The notes beneath the pieces were generated by a model, which did not search any database, was not told the DNA's origin, and worked only from the letters and a program-made list of their open reading frames with translations. Below, one piece after another: positions 34,457-44,600 of a DNA stretch of 64,000 nucleotides. Position 1 is the first letter of the stretch. Every line of letters starts with the position of its first letter. Both the position numbers and the translations under genes were made by a program. The stretch comes from Chitinophaga pinensis DSM 2588 (GTDB taxonomy: Bacteria; Bacteroidota; Bacteroidia; Chitinophagales; Chitinophagaceae), in contig NC_013132.1 of NCBI RefSeq assembly GCF_000024005.1, positions 1,364,001 through 1,428,000 on the forward strand, written 5' to 3'.

Positions 34457-35191
34457 TTAAGCAGAAATGTAGATAGTATGTGTCAGATCATACCCCCCTG
34501 TGGTTGTGTTGGCAGTCAGCGTTGCCAGTTCATTGTCCAGTGAATCCATAATAATATTGTCCTGTGCATTCGTCATGGAATTCTGTCCATGTGCACTATA
34601 TAATGAGGTCTTATAAACCGCTGTGTTGATCGTATCCGGAAAAGCAATCTGCGTGGTCAGTTTCAGTGAACTATCTACATAGATCTGCGCATGTATGTGT
34701 GTGACACGACCTGTATACCAACCCGGATAAACAGACATGAATTTTACCCGGCCGTTGCTATCGCTATATTGTAAACCTCTGCAGAATACCAGTGCGCTGT
34801 TGTCCTGTGTACCCAGATATCCTGTATTACTATAACCGGAATAGTATCCATCCTTATCACAATGCCAGATGTCCACACGTGCATTGCTAACTACATTACA
34901 ACTGTCCTTTACATTGCGTACCGTGATGGTAATACTTAATGGGAGACCCGTTTTACCATCTGTAATATCTACGCGCTGAATGGAGGAACCTCTGCTTTTA
35001 TACAGCGGATACGGTCCGTCAGTTTCTGTATCTGTTACGGTACAGGAACCGCCTTCTGTATCTGTGCCTGTTGTTGTATCTGTATCCGTACTGGTTGTAT
35101 CATTATCTTTTCCGCACGCATTCAGTATTGGTACGATGGAAGCGAGGCCCAGTATGCCCATCCCGTTTCTGAGAAAATCTTTTCTTTCCAT
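34457..35191 (-). CDS. Intradiol ring-cleavage dioxygenase-like lipoprotein
   Basis: 244 residues. The N-terminus (MERKDFLRNGMGILGLASIV) ends in a lipobox LNACG, followed by a Thr/Asp-rich linker of about 20 residues. The intradiol domain starts at about 50 (TETDGPYPLYKSR), with DIWHCDKDGYYSGYS and the iron-ligand motif YPGWYTGRVTHIHAQIYV (Tyr, His, His). Classical members cleave catechol-type rings; exported lipoprotein forms in Bacteroidota have no known substrate. The gene is alone and faces the ter operon terminator. Confidence 0.88.
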   Translation of the reverse strand: MERKDFLRNGMGILGLASIVPILNACGKDNDTTSTDTDTTTGTDTEGGSCTVTDTETDGPYPLYKSRGSSIQRVDITDGKTGLPLSITITVRNVKDSCNVVSNARVDIWHCDKDGYYSGYSNTGYLGTQDNSALVFCRGLQYSDSNGRVKFMSVYPGWYTGRVTHIHAQIYVDSSLKLTTQIAFPDTINTAVYKTSLYSAHGQNSMTNAQDNIIMDSLDNELATLTANTTTGGYDLTHTIYISA

Positions 35192-35302
35192 TGTGAGTTG
35201 GTTTAGTCAGTGATATAACTGCGTTACCCATACAAATATTTCCCTATTACGGCACATGGCCATAAGATTGAGGTAAAGGGAGTATTTGTTGCGGTAAACG
35301 CG

Positions 35303-35998
35303 TTACTGTTGCCTGAACTGACTAAAGAAAGCCGTCTCGTAACTGCTGCTGACAGGTATTTCGTGTCCGGCAATATGAATGGTTTTATTGCGTACCTGTT
35401 CCACCCGGTCGAGCGCGACGATAAAAGATCTGTGCACACGAATGAATGATTGTGGCGGTAGTTTTTCCAGCAAGGCTTTCATTGTCATTCTGACGATGAG
35501 TGGTGCCTGTTGATGCAGGTGTATTTTCAGGTAATCGTCCAATCCTTCAATGAAGAGTATTTCATTCAATTGTACTCTTGTGAGTCCGTAGTCGACCCTG
35601 AATACAAGCGGAGGCGTAGCCGCGGGCTGCGTATGCCGGGATTGTATAAGCTGTTGTGCTTTTTGCACGGCTTGTTGGAAGCGTTCGAATGTAAAAGGCT
35701 TCAGCAGATAATCGACGGCATTCAGATTAAATCCTTCTACCGCATATTCCGCGTGTGCGGTAGTAAAGATGACCATGGCTTCCTGCTGTAAGGAGCGATA
35801 GAAATCAGTGCCTGTAACAGAAGGCATATTGATATCAAGAAACAGCAGATCAACGGGATATTTCCCGATATGCTTTAATGCATCTGCCGGTACGTTGAAC
35901 GTTTTCTGTAATTGTATACCCTCTACTTCTGAACAGAAATTTTCAATGAGTTTCAGCGCCGGTAATTCGTCGTCTATGGCGATCGCTTGTATGGTCAT
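35303..35998 (-). CDS. LytTR family response regulator
   Basis: 231 residues. A receiver domain (about 1-115) carries the phospho-acceptor D55 in LLFLDINMPSVTG, the acidic pair DDE near the start and the conserved Lys in YLLKPFTFERF. A LytTR DNA-binding domain follows (about 135-230; EILFIEGLDDYLKIHL, FIRVHRSFIVAL, IPVSSSYETAFF). It overlaps the sensor kinase gene by 4 bp (ATGA) and forms a two-component pair with it. Targets are unknown; LytTR proteins bind imperfect direct repeats. Confidence 0.95.
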   Translation of the reverse strand: MTIQAIAIDDELPALKLIENFCSEVEGIQLQKTFNVPADALKHIGKYPVDLLFLDINMPSVTGTDFYRSLQQEAMVIFTTAHAEYAVEGFNLNAVDYLLKPFTFERFQQAVQKAQQLIQSRHTQPAATPPLVFRVDYGLTRVQLNEILFIEGLDDYLKIHLHQQAPLIVRMTMKALLEKLPPQSFIRVHRSFIVALDRVEQVRNKTIHIAGHEIPVSSSYETAFFSQFRQQ

Positions 35999-37197
35999 GA
36001 TAATTGTAATGAGAGAGATACTTCAAAATAAGTTGCTTCATCTTTGATCACCAGCGTATGGCTGGCAGGATATAGCAGTTGCAGGCGTTTGCACGTGTTT
36101 TCCAGACCTATACCACCTTCTGTTTCCGGCAATTCCTTTATGGTCACCTTGTTATTAAATGCAGAAAAATGAAGTCGATTTTCCAGTATGTTCACAGTTA
36201 TTTTAATGTCGGTATTTTCAGCTGCGTTGACGCCATGTTTGAATGCATTTTCAACGAACGAGATCAGTATCAACGGCGCAATCAGTTGGCCGGTAGCCTG
36301 TCCTGTTACTGTAAAGGACAGGGGAAGCTGATCGCCGAAACGCATTTTCTGTAATTCGATATAATTACGCAGATAGTCGATTTCTCTGGATAGCGGCACC
36401 AGTTGGTGCCCGGCGTCGCTGATCACATAACGCATCATTTGTGATAGTTTGACGACAGCTGTTCCTGTCTGATCTGATTTTTCAACAGCCAGCGAATAGA
36501 TTGTATTCAGGATATTGAACAGAAAATGTGGATTGATCTGTGCTTTCAGATAAGATAACTCTGCATTGAGTTTTTCTTTTTCTGTTTGTCGCCATCGGTC
36601 CGTAATGCGGAGTATCAGGGAAAAAAAGAATACCGCCAGAAACAGGAATACCTGGTGTCCGATATCCAGTAAAATAGAACGGGATACCGGATGGTGATTA
36701 TACTGTGGCAGGGCGCCTGGGCCCATACCAGGAGGAGGTTGAGGAGAAAAAGACCTGTCCGGAAGCGATGGATGATCGTTCCCTTGACGGCTCATTTCGT
36801 CTGCCTGTTCCATCGGAGAGTGCTGCATTTCGTGTGGATGCCTGTCAGAAGGCATCGGCATGGGATTATTGGCGGGCCACTCGTAACCTTCCCGCGGAGG
36901 ACCGCCTCTGAAGTCCACCAACATATTGGGTAAGAGTACAATGATTGTGAAACAGATCAGCGAAATGAGGAAGAATGCCAGATATTTCCGACGGAAGTAA
37001 TACTGTGGGATCAGGACGAAATAGTTGAAATAGAAGAACAGCAGGATGACCAGGTATACCAGGAAATCTTTCAGGGCAGGTGGGTATCTCCACAGGTCTG
37101 ACAGATTGCTGGCATCCGGTGAGAATACGATTGGTAGTGCCAGAAAGATCACGCAACCGGTAATATGTATAAGCACCTGACTAACTCTTCCTTTCAT
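35995..37197 (-). CDS. LytS-like sensor histidine kinase with Met/His-rich loop
   Basis: 400 residues from the ATG at 37197 (MKGRVSQVLIHITGC); the upstream Met at 37236 would sit in promoter DNA. About four membrane segments (8-25, 43-63, 73-90, 175-196). The loop between the third and fourth (about 92-172) is full of Met, His and Pro (NPMPMPSDRHPHEMQ). The His_kinase domain has the H-box with H224 in INPHFLFNILNTIY, and an N-box FVENAFKHGV in the ATPase domain. It pairs with the LytTR regulator. The loop may sense a metal (inference). Confidence 0.93.
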   Translation of the reverse strand: MKGRVSQVLIHITGCVIFLALPIVFSPDASNLSDLWRYPPALKDFLVYLVILLFFYFNYFVLIPQYYFRRKYLAFFLISLICFTIIVLLPNMLVDFRGGPPREGYEWPANNPMPMPSDRHPHEMQHSPMEQADEMSRQGNDHPSLPDRSFSPQPPPGMGPGALPQYNHHPVSRSILLDIGHQVFLFLAVFFFSLILRITDRWRQTEKEKLNAELSYLKAQINPHFLFNILNTIYSLAVEKSDQTGTAVVKLSQMMRYVISDAGHQLVPLSREIDYLRNYIELQKMRFGDQLPLSFTVTGQATGQLIAPLILISFVENAFKHGVNAAENTDIKITVNILENRLHFSAFNNKVTIKELPETEGGIGLENTCKRLQLLYPASHTLVIKDEATYFEVSLSLQLS

Positions 37198-37219
37198 AAT
37201 GAGGAGATTCTGGTTATTA

Positions 37220-37227
37220 CAAATGTA
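37220..37227 (-). promoter_or_regulatory. -7 box for the sensor kinase operon
   Basis: TACATTTG on the minus strand, 22 bp before the ATG at 37197. Supports that start; no clear -33 TTG. Confidence 0.4.
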
Positions 37228-37247
37228 GGCAATCATTTAAATCGCCT

Positions 37248-37255
37248 TATTTTTG
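37248..37255 (+). promoter_or_regulatory. -7 box directly before the M23 peptidase start
   Basis: TATTTTTG ends 4 bp before the ATG at 37260, so the mRNA would be nearly leaderless. Confidence 0.4.
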
Positions 37256-37259
37256 CGTC

Positions 37260-38957
37260 ATGATAAAACGAATATTCGGGTTATGCATCCTGGTGCCTCA
37301 GCTGTTACACGCTCAATTACCGGAAAAGAACTACCCTCAGGGGTATTTCCGCAATCCGCTGAACGTGCCTATCCAACTGGCGGGTAATTATGGAGAGCTT
37401 CGTCCCAATCACTTTCACGCGGGCATTGATATTAAGACCCAGCAACAGGAAAACCTGCCCGTATATGCAGCGGCAGATGGCTATGTCAGCAGGATCGGCG
37501 TTTCTCATACAGGGTATGGCAACATCGTCTACATCACCCACCCGAACGGGTATACCACTACATATGGTCACCTGAACCGTTTTTTCCCGGCGTTGGAGCA
37601 GTATGTAAAGCAACAGCAATATGCGGCAGAGAGCTGGGCTACCGACCTGAAGATCCCTGCAGACAAGTTTCCTGTTAAAAAAGGAGAGTTCATTGCCTGG
37701 AGCGGTAATACCGGTGGTTCTGCTGGTCCGCATGTGCACTTTGAGGTCAGAGATACACATACAGAGAAGCCGCTGAACCCATTGCTGTTCGGTTTCGATA
37801 TTCCCGATACGAAAGCGCCTGAAGTAACCAGGATAGCGATTTATGACATGGACAGAAGTGTCTATGACCAGACGCCACTGATACTGCCGGTAAAGAAAGT
37901 AGAAGGCGAGTATGTAACCGTCACGCCTGTAGTGAAGGTGAGGGCTGCCGTTGCGGGTATCGGCCTGAATGCGGTAGACCGTATGAGCAATGCGCCTAAC
38001 AGCTACGGTATCTATGAAGTGGTGATGTTTGATAAGGATGTGCCTAACAGTGGCTTCCAGATCGATAACATTGGCTTTGACGAGTCCAGGTATATCAACG
38101 CGCATGTGGACTACAAGTTGAAAAAAGGTGGTGGTCCGTGGATGCAGCTGCTGTTCTCCGTACCAGGCAACAAGCTCGGTATCTATAAGGATGTGCAGGG
38201 AGACGGTACCATTGACCTGTCAGACGGCACCCCCCATCCGGTAAAATTGCTGGTAAAGGATGCCTATGGCAATTCTACGACTGTCAAGTTCTCTTTGCAG
38301 CAGAGCGGAGAGGCAATAGAGCCGACCAAATGTGCCAATACGATGTTTGCTGAATCCAGGAATATCTTTGAAAACAACCAGGTAGAGTTTTCACTGGATG
38401 AAGAAGCGTTATACGATAGGATCTGCTTTAATTATGCAGAGATCGCGGCAGGAGAGAAGTCTAAATCAGTTTCCTCTATTTTCAGGCTGCATACGGCATT
38501 AATACCGATACACGACTACTTTACCCTGCGTATTAAGCCTGACAGAGCGATTCCTGCGGCACTGCAAAACAAGGTAGTAATGATCCGTGAAGGGCTGGGA
38601 GAGACCATTGTGGGTACCAAGCTGGATAATGGCTGGTATACGGGGGAGTTCAGAGAATTGGGTAACTTCCACCTGGAAGTGGACACCGTGATGCCTAAAA
38701 TCGCTTTACTGGGCGGTGTTAAGAATGGTGCAAACCTAGCGAAGGCAGCCAGACTGTCTTTTACCATCAGCGACAATTCTGGTATCAAAGCCTACAAGGC
38801 TGAACTGGATGGAAAATGGCTGATGTTCTCCCGTAAAGGCAATACAATCACTTATACATTTGATGAGCATTGTAAAGCCGGTAAACACAGTCTGCGTTTA
38901 CTGGTGACCGACCTTGCTGGTAATACAAAAGAGCAGACCATTACTTTTACAAGATAG
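37260..38957 (+). CDS. M23 family (LytM-type) metallopeptidase, exported
   Basis: 565 residues with a signal peptide (MIKRIFGLCILVPQLLHAQ). The M23 domain (about 30-175) keeps the zinc ligands: HFHAGIDIKT and GPHVHFEVRD, with the HPNGYTTTYGHL segment. A long beta-rich C-terminal part (about 190-565) ends in an Ig-like module (KLSFTISDNSGIKAYKAEL-like). M23 enzymes cut peptidoglycan peptide cross-links. All catalytic residues are present, unlike the EnvC-like gene at 50193. It is followed 17 bp later by a peroxiredoxin gene. Confidence 0.93.
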   Translation: MIKRIFGLCILVPQLLHAQLPEKNYPQGYFRNPLNVPIQLAGNYGELRPNHFHAGIDIKTQQQENLPVYAAADGYVSRIGVSHTGYGNIVYITHPNGYTTTYGHLNRFFPALEQYVKQQQYAAESWATDLKIPADKFPVKKGEFIAWSGNTGGSAGPHVHFEVRDTHTEKPLNPLLFGFDIPDTKAPEVTRIAIYDMDRSVYDQTPLILPVKKVEGEYVTVTPVVKVRAAVAGIGLNAVDRMSNAPNSYGIYEVVMFDKDVPNSGFQIDNIGFDESRYINAHVDYKLKKGGGPWMQLLFSVPGNKLGIYKDVQGDGTIDLSDGTPHPVKLLVKDAYGNSTTVKFSLQQSGEAIEPTKCANTMFAESRNIFENNQVEFSLDEEALYDRICFNYAEIAAGEKSKSVSSIFRLHTALIPIHDYFTLRIKPDRAIPAALQNKVVMIREGLGETIVGTKLDNGWYTGEFRELGNFHLEVDTVMPKIALLGGVKNGANLAKAARLSFTISDNSGIKAYKAELDGKWLMFSRKGNTITYTFDEHCKAGKHSLRLLVTDLAGNTKEQTITFTR

Positions 38958-38974
38958 AAAGCACGGAGTAAAGA

Positions 38975-39436
38975 ATGACACATTTGAAAGAAGGGGACAA
39001 AGCGCCCATATTCAAGGGCATTGACCAGGAAGGAAAGCAGGTATCCCTGACAGATCTGAAAGGAAAGAAAGTGATCCTCTATTTTTATCCGAAAGACATG
39101 ACGCCGGGGTGTACAGCCCAGGCATGTAACCTGAGAGATAATTACCAGGCCTTGCTGAAAAAGGGATTTGCAGTAGTAGGCGTCAGTACGGACAGCGAGA
39201 AAAGGCATCAGAAGTTTACCGAGAAATATGAGCTGCCTTTCCCCTTACTGGCAGACGAGGACAGAATGATACATACACAGTATGGCGTGTGGGGAGAGAA
39301 GAAGTTCATGGGACGCATTTTTGACGGCACACATCGTACGACTTTCCTGATCAACGAAAAGGGTGTGATTGATAAGATTATCGTGAAGCCTGATACAAAG
39401 AATCATACAGAAGAGATCCTTGAGATCTGGCAATAA
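38975..39436 (+). CDS. bcp: Thioredoxin-dependent peroxiredoxin, Bcp type
   Basis: 153 residues. The Bcp/PrxQ motif FYPKDMTPGCTAQACNLRDN is present, with the peroxidatic Cys and a second Cys five residues later, as in the resolving-cysteine class. VGVSTDSEKRHQKF and RTTFLINEKGVIDKII complete the fold. It reduces hydrogen peroxide and organic peroxides with thioredoxin. It lies 17 bp after the M23 gene and ends at a strong terminator. Confidence 0.96.
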   Translation: MTHLKEGDKAPIFKGIDQEGKQVSLTDLKGKKVILYFYPKDMTPGCTAQACNLRDNYQALLKKGFAVVGVSTDSEKRHQKFTEKYELPFPLLADEDRMIHTQYGVWGEKKFMGRIFDGTHRTTFLINEKGVIDKIIVKPDTKNHTEEILEIWQ

Positions 39437-39464
39437 GCGAAAGCAGATAAGCTACTGGTAAAAT

Positions 39465-39498
39465 AAAAAAGCCCTCCTGGAACCAGGAGGGCTTTTTG
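39465..39498. terminator. Bidirectional terminator between bcp and gldJ
   Basis: AAAAAAGCCCTCCTGG and CCAGGAGGGCTTTTT with loop AA; perfect stem, between convergent genes. Confidence 0.93.
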
Positions 39499-39516
39499 TA
39501 TGCACTGTTTCCAGCA

Positions 39517-41049
39517 CTATCTTTTCTGGCGTTGTTTCTTGAACAGCTGACCAGTTTTGAACTTGTTACCTTCAGGGCTACCCACACGGTCCATTGCACA
39601 ACGGAAACCTACTGTGTTAGTCGCCATATCTTCCTGCATGTAGCGACGTGCACCTGGAGACAGCCAGTAAGCGCGGTCGTTCCAGCTACCACCTTTTACA
39701 ACGTGAGATTTGTCGTTGATCAGGGAAGTGATACCGTAACCATATTCTACGTTAGACAGGGAGTCACCATCAAGGTAGTTGATAACATCACCTTTCTGGT
39801 AGTTCAGACGGTTAGCACTTTCTTCGTCAGTTACGTCACGCATTTTCAGGTGACCCAGGCTATCTTTTTCAGGCTCGCTTTCGCCATTCATATAGGTAGT
39901 CTGGAATTTGTTACCACGGAAGTAGTTGAAGTCATCACCGTCGATGGGGTTCAGCGGACGATAAACGTCCAGTACCCACTCGCTCACGTTACCTGACATG
40001 TTATAGATACCGAAAGTGTTCGGGAAGAATGCTATTACAGGACCAGGGATAGATGCACGGTCATTCAGACCACCTGCCATACCCATGTTATCACCGGAAC
40101 CACGTTTGAAGTTCGCCAGGAACTGACCTTGCCATGCACCACGGCGGATATCTCTCAGACCGCTGTTGTTGGTACCCCAGGAATAAACCTGTTTGTTCAT
40201 GATCAACTCCTCACCACGTTTACCTTCTTTCTTAGAAGGGCCAGGGTTCTGACCGATGTAACCGAGTGCCGCGTATTCCCATTCAGCTTCTGTCGGGAGG
40301 CGGTAGTTTGGTAACATTACACCATCTTCGAACTGAGCGGTACGAGGAGAACCATCTGCGTTTCTGAACTGCTCCTTGGTAGATTTTGACATTTTACCAG
40401 GGATACCTTCATAAAGACCCGCAGTATATGCTTTGGTATCGAAGGTGTTGTCGTCAGACTGGTTTTTCATATCATTCTGAGACAGCAGACCTTTATCGAT
40501 CAGCATTTTTTCGTTCACACGGTTGGAACGCCATTTACAATAGTCAACGGCCTGTTTCCAGTTCACACCTACTACCGGATAATCGTTGTAGGCAGGGTGA
40601 CGGAAGTAGTATTCTACGAGTGGCTCATTGTAAGCCAATTCGCTACGCCATACCAGGGTGTCCGGTAAAGCTTTGCGGTATACGTCAGGGAAGGATTCAT
40701 CGTACATACGGCGTAACCAGTAGAGGTACTCGCGGTAGTGAACGTTTGCCACTTCCGTTTCATCGATGTAGAAGGAAGAAACAGTAATACGTCTAGGGAT
40801 GTTATTCCAGTCAGCCATTACGTCCTGTTCAGTCGCTCCCATGGCGAAGGTACCGCCCTGCACGAAAACAAGACCCGGACCAGTCTGCTGGTCCTTATTT
40901 TTGGCCACACTGAAACCACCCATCTTAGGATCATTGTAATTCCAGCCAGTAGCAGAGGATTTCTCCTTTTTCTTGCCAAATGAACATGCGGACATTGACA
41001 GAATTATACTGGCGCCTAAGAGCATTGAGACAGAGGTTAATCTATGCAT
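39517..41049 (-). CDS. gldJ: Gliding motility lipoprotein GldJ (SUMF1-type fold)
   Basis: 510 residues with a signal peptide and lipobox (SMSACSFGKK). The GldJ start GWNYNDPKMGGFSVAKN is present, and the formylglycine-generating-enzyme (SUMF1) fold follows: PGLVFVQGGTFAMGATEQD, RRITVSSFYIDETEVANVHY, YPVVGVNWKQAVDYC, LPTEAEWEYAALGYIG, VVKGGSWNDRAYWLSPG. In Flavobacterium GldJ is needed for gliding and type IX secretion, and gldJ is next to porU-porV there as here. GldK is the alternative, but the motif set and neighbours favour GldJ. Confidence 0.88.
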   Translation of the reverse strand: MHRLTSVSMLLGASIILSMSACSFGKKKEKSSATGWNYNDPKMGGFSVAKNKDQQTGPGLVFVQGGTFAMGATEQDVMADWNNIPRRITVSSFYIDETEVANVHYREYLYWLRRMYDESFPDVYRKALPDTLVWRSELAYNEPLVEYYFRHPAYNDYPVVGVNWKQAVDYCKWRSNRVNEKMLIDKGLLSQNDMKNQSDDNTFDTKAYTAGLYEGIPGKMSKSTKEQFRNADGSPRTAQFEDGVMLPNYRLPTEAEWEYAALGYIGQNPGPSKKEGKRGEELIMNKQVYSWGTNNSGLRDIRRGAWQGQFLANFKRGSGDNMGMAGGLNDRASIPGPVIAFFPNTFGIYNMSGNVSEWVLDVYRPLNPIDGDDFNYFRGNKFQTTYMNGESEPEKDSLGHLKMRDVTDEESANRLNYQKGDVINYLDGDSLSNVEYGYGITSLINDKSHVVKGGSWNDRAYWLSPGARRYMQEDMATNTVGFRCAMDRVGSPEGNKFKTGQLFKKQRQKR

Positions 41050-41637
41050 GCGATTCAGCTTTTTTATTTGATGTTATTGGTAAACGCAAATGTAGGATAT
41101 TTTATTTTATAGTAAAAATAATTAATCTGTAAGCGTTCACCGGTTTGTAGAGTTTATAATATTGATAATCAGTTGATTGTATTTCTTACGACGGGCTGAA
41201 CTACGTATTAAGTTAATCTTAACTGTAATCCCTGCCAATGGCTTTCTGGTGGTTGCTGGTAGTAGGTGGCGTTGGTTTTATGATTCATAGATATATGGTT
41301 ACTACATACATATCACTCCATTACTTCCTTTTTTGCGATCCCCCGGGTACGTAAATATACGAATTTCCTGTTCCGGTTATCAGTCCCTTTCATTCATCTT
41401 TTATTTCATCGGCTACAGGCAGCAACTACCGCTAATAGAACGCTGCAATACGACTACTTATTATACCCAGCGGAAATACTATGTCATAAAATGTCCCGCC
41501 TGTGTATCTTCACATGTTATAAAAAGCTGAAATACAATTAGGCTGTCCCATGCAGACATTTCGTGACAACTGTCCTATTGGCTGATTTCGCCCTATAAAT
41601 ATATTTTATAATTATTATGTTTGCGCAAATAACCACT
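41050..41637. other. Intergenic region between gldJ and porU, 588 bp
   Basis: It separates two divergent genes. It holds a -7 box for gldJ (41087-41094, minus strand) and a TATGTTTG at 41616-41623 before porU that could be promoter or simply the codons of an upstream start. A 65-codon plus-strand frame at 41333 has no protein character. Confidence 0.6.
41087..41094 (-). promoter_or_regulatory. -7 box of gldJ
   Basis: TACATTTG on the minus strand, 37 bp before the gldJ start codon. No clear -33 TTG. Confidence 0.45.
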
Positions 41638-44600
41638 ATGAAGCTAACCGTCTTCTTCTGTTTATTACTTGCCTGTTACCTGCCGGTAGCGGGAGCTAAT
41701 GGGAGAGGTGGACCTTACGCTGCACATTCAGTGCTTTCCCAAGGGAGCTGGTATAAGCTCGGTGTAACCCGGGAAGGCATCTACAAAATAGATAAGTCTC
41801 TGCTCAACGGAATCGGTATCAGCGGGAGTCTCAGTGAAGTAAGATTATATGGTACTGGCGGACAAATGTTGCCTGAAAGCAATGCTGTCAGCAGACACGA
41901 CGATTTGCCGGAGGTTGCCCTTCTGGAGCAGGAAGATGCGCTGTTTTTTTATGCGCCGGGTCCTCACAGCTGGCAATACCAGGGAGGAAATTTTACGCGG
42001 AGCACAAACCTGTATACTGATACTGCCTGGTATTTTGTAACTGTAGTAAGCGGTCGGGGAAAAAGAGTAGCCCGGGATATGAGTACACCTGCTGCCACTG
42101 TTACCGTCAACAGCTATGATTACCGTGTATGGCATGAGAGCGATAGCATCAATTTCCTGAGCAGTGGTAAACAATGGTGGGGTACTAATTTCAGTAGCGT
42201 AAAGCCTTCTTTGGGTCTTTCATTTCCAATGGAACAGGCGCCTACCTCACTGAAAGTAGGGCTAAGGGTAGCTGCCAGAGGGACCAGTACCAGCAGATTT
42301 TCCTTGAAGATTGGGAATAGTGTCGTCGGTACGCTTAATTTATCGCCTGTAAGTGGCAATATATTTGAATCCTTTGCAGCGGTGGCCTCAGGCTATTATA
42401 CCGCTGGTTATACAGGTGATATATTACCTGTTGAACTTACATTCACACCTGGTGGTGGCGGTGCGCAGGGATGGCTGGATTATGTGAGTGTACAGGCACG
42501 TTATCCCTTGAAAAAAGGAGGGTTGGATCAGCTGTTTTTCCGCGATGCAATATCTGTCGCTCCGGGGCAGACAGCACAGTATCGCATCAGAGAGGCGAAT
42601 AGCGCGACAGTCGTACTGGATGTGACAACACCATTATCACCGGTACGGCTCAATACACAGCTGACAGGTACGATGCTCACGTTTTCAAGAGATTGCAGCA
42701 CATTGCATGAATATGTGGCATTTGACGGAAAACAGGACCTGCCGCTTATTAAGGGCGGAGTAGTACCTAATCAGGACTTACACGACATCAATGGCACAAA
42801 TATGCTGATAGTGACCACTCCGTCTTTGCGAACAGCAGCCTCCAAACTGGCTGCCTGGCATGGTACACATGATGGGCTGAACGTGAGAGTGGTAACGGTG
42901 AATGAGATCTATAACGAATTTGCTTCCGGTACGCCGGATCCTACGGCAATCAGGGACTTTGTGAAGATGTGTCATGACCGTGGAGGACTGCAATACCTGT
43001 TATTATTCGGAGATGCCTCCTACGACTATAAAAACAGGATAGCAGGTAATACGAACATGATACCTACCTGGCAAAGCACCATCTCTACAGATCCTGTATA
43101 TGCCTATCCTTCAGATGACTTCTTTGGTTTTCTGGATGATGCAGATGATATCAATGATAACGGCAGAGTAAATCTGCTGGATGTAGCAATAGGCAGATTG
43201 CCGGTACAACAGCCTTCACAGGCAGAAGTTGTGGTGAATAAGATCATTGGATATAATGTGCCGGCTAACTATGGTCGCTGGCAGCAACATATCACTATTG
43301 TGGCAGATGACGGTGATGATAACCTGCATCTGCAGGACGCAGAAAGTATGAGCCAGATAGTGAGTACGCAATGGCCGGCAGGCAATATCAAAAAGATATA
43401 CCTGGATGCCTATCCGAAAATAGCAGATCCAGGCGGTAGCCGATATCCGGCAGTCAATACTGCTATTGCAGAAGATCTTTTTGACGGAACGCTGATATGG
43501 AACTATACGGGCCATGGTAGCTATTCCCGGCTGGCAGAAGAGGTCATATTGGAAGAAAGTTCTTTGGATACCTGGAAAAATGGTGGCAGACTGCCGTTGT
43601 TTATCACTGCAACGTGCGATTTTGCACCTTTTGATAACCCGGCCTATGTTTCCCTGGGAGAAAAGTTGTTGCTGAAGGAGCAGGGTGGCGGTATCGCCTT
43701 GATGACCACTACAAGAACAGTATTCTCTGCTTCCAACAAGGTAATGAATGCTAACTATCTGGAAAGGCTGCTGACACCCCATGAAGATGGTCGTATGCCA
43801 ACATTGGGAGAAGCGGCTATGCTGGCGAAGAATAAAACATCTGCTACGCTCATTGACATTCCTAACAACCGGAAGTTTCAGTTGCTGGGGGATCCTGCGC
43901 TGACGCTGGCTTTTCCGCAGTATCACGTGGTGACTGATTCTATCAATGGGAAAGCTGTTGGTGATATTCCTGATACGCTGAAAGCTATGGGTAAATATAC
44001 GGTGAAAGGTCACCTGGAAGATGAACAGGGCATACGGCAGGATAGTTACAAGGGTACCTTGTATACCACTGTGTATGATAAACCTGCTTTGCAGTATACA
44101 TTGGGCAATGATGCAGGTAGCACCAAAGCAGCTTATTACCAGCGTCAGAATATCCTTTATCGTGGCCAGCAGAGCGTTCAGAATGGGTGGTTCTCCTGCA
44201 CATTTGTAGTGCCGGCAGATATCGATTACCAGTCAGGCGCTGGTGCATTGAGTTTCTATGCGGCTAACAGTATTATGGCGGCAGGTGGCGTCTACACCGG
44301 TGTGCAGATAGGCGGTACGGCTGATGGTATTGAACAAGATCAGTCGGGACCTGTTATTAAAGCATATCTGGACAATGAGTATTTCCGCAATGGAGGGCTG
44401 ACTGCTGAGAATCCGGTACTGTTGTTGCATCTGAAGGATGATCAGGGCATCAATACTTCCGGTTATGGAATAGGGCATGATCTGATCGCGACACTGGACA
44501 ATGATGAAGGGCAGTATTACATACTGAATAACTTCTTCGAAGCCACAACAGACAGCTACCAGGAAGGCCATGTGCGGTTCCCGTTGTACAATCTTACAGA

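Noticed and set aside
41333..41530. A 65-codon frame between gldJ and porU
   Set aside because: No ATG start, odd composition, and no family motif.
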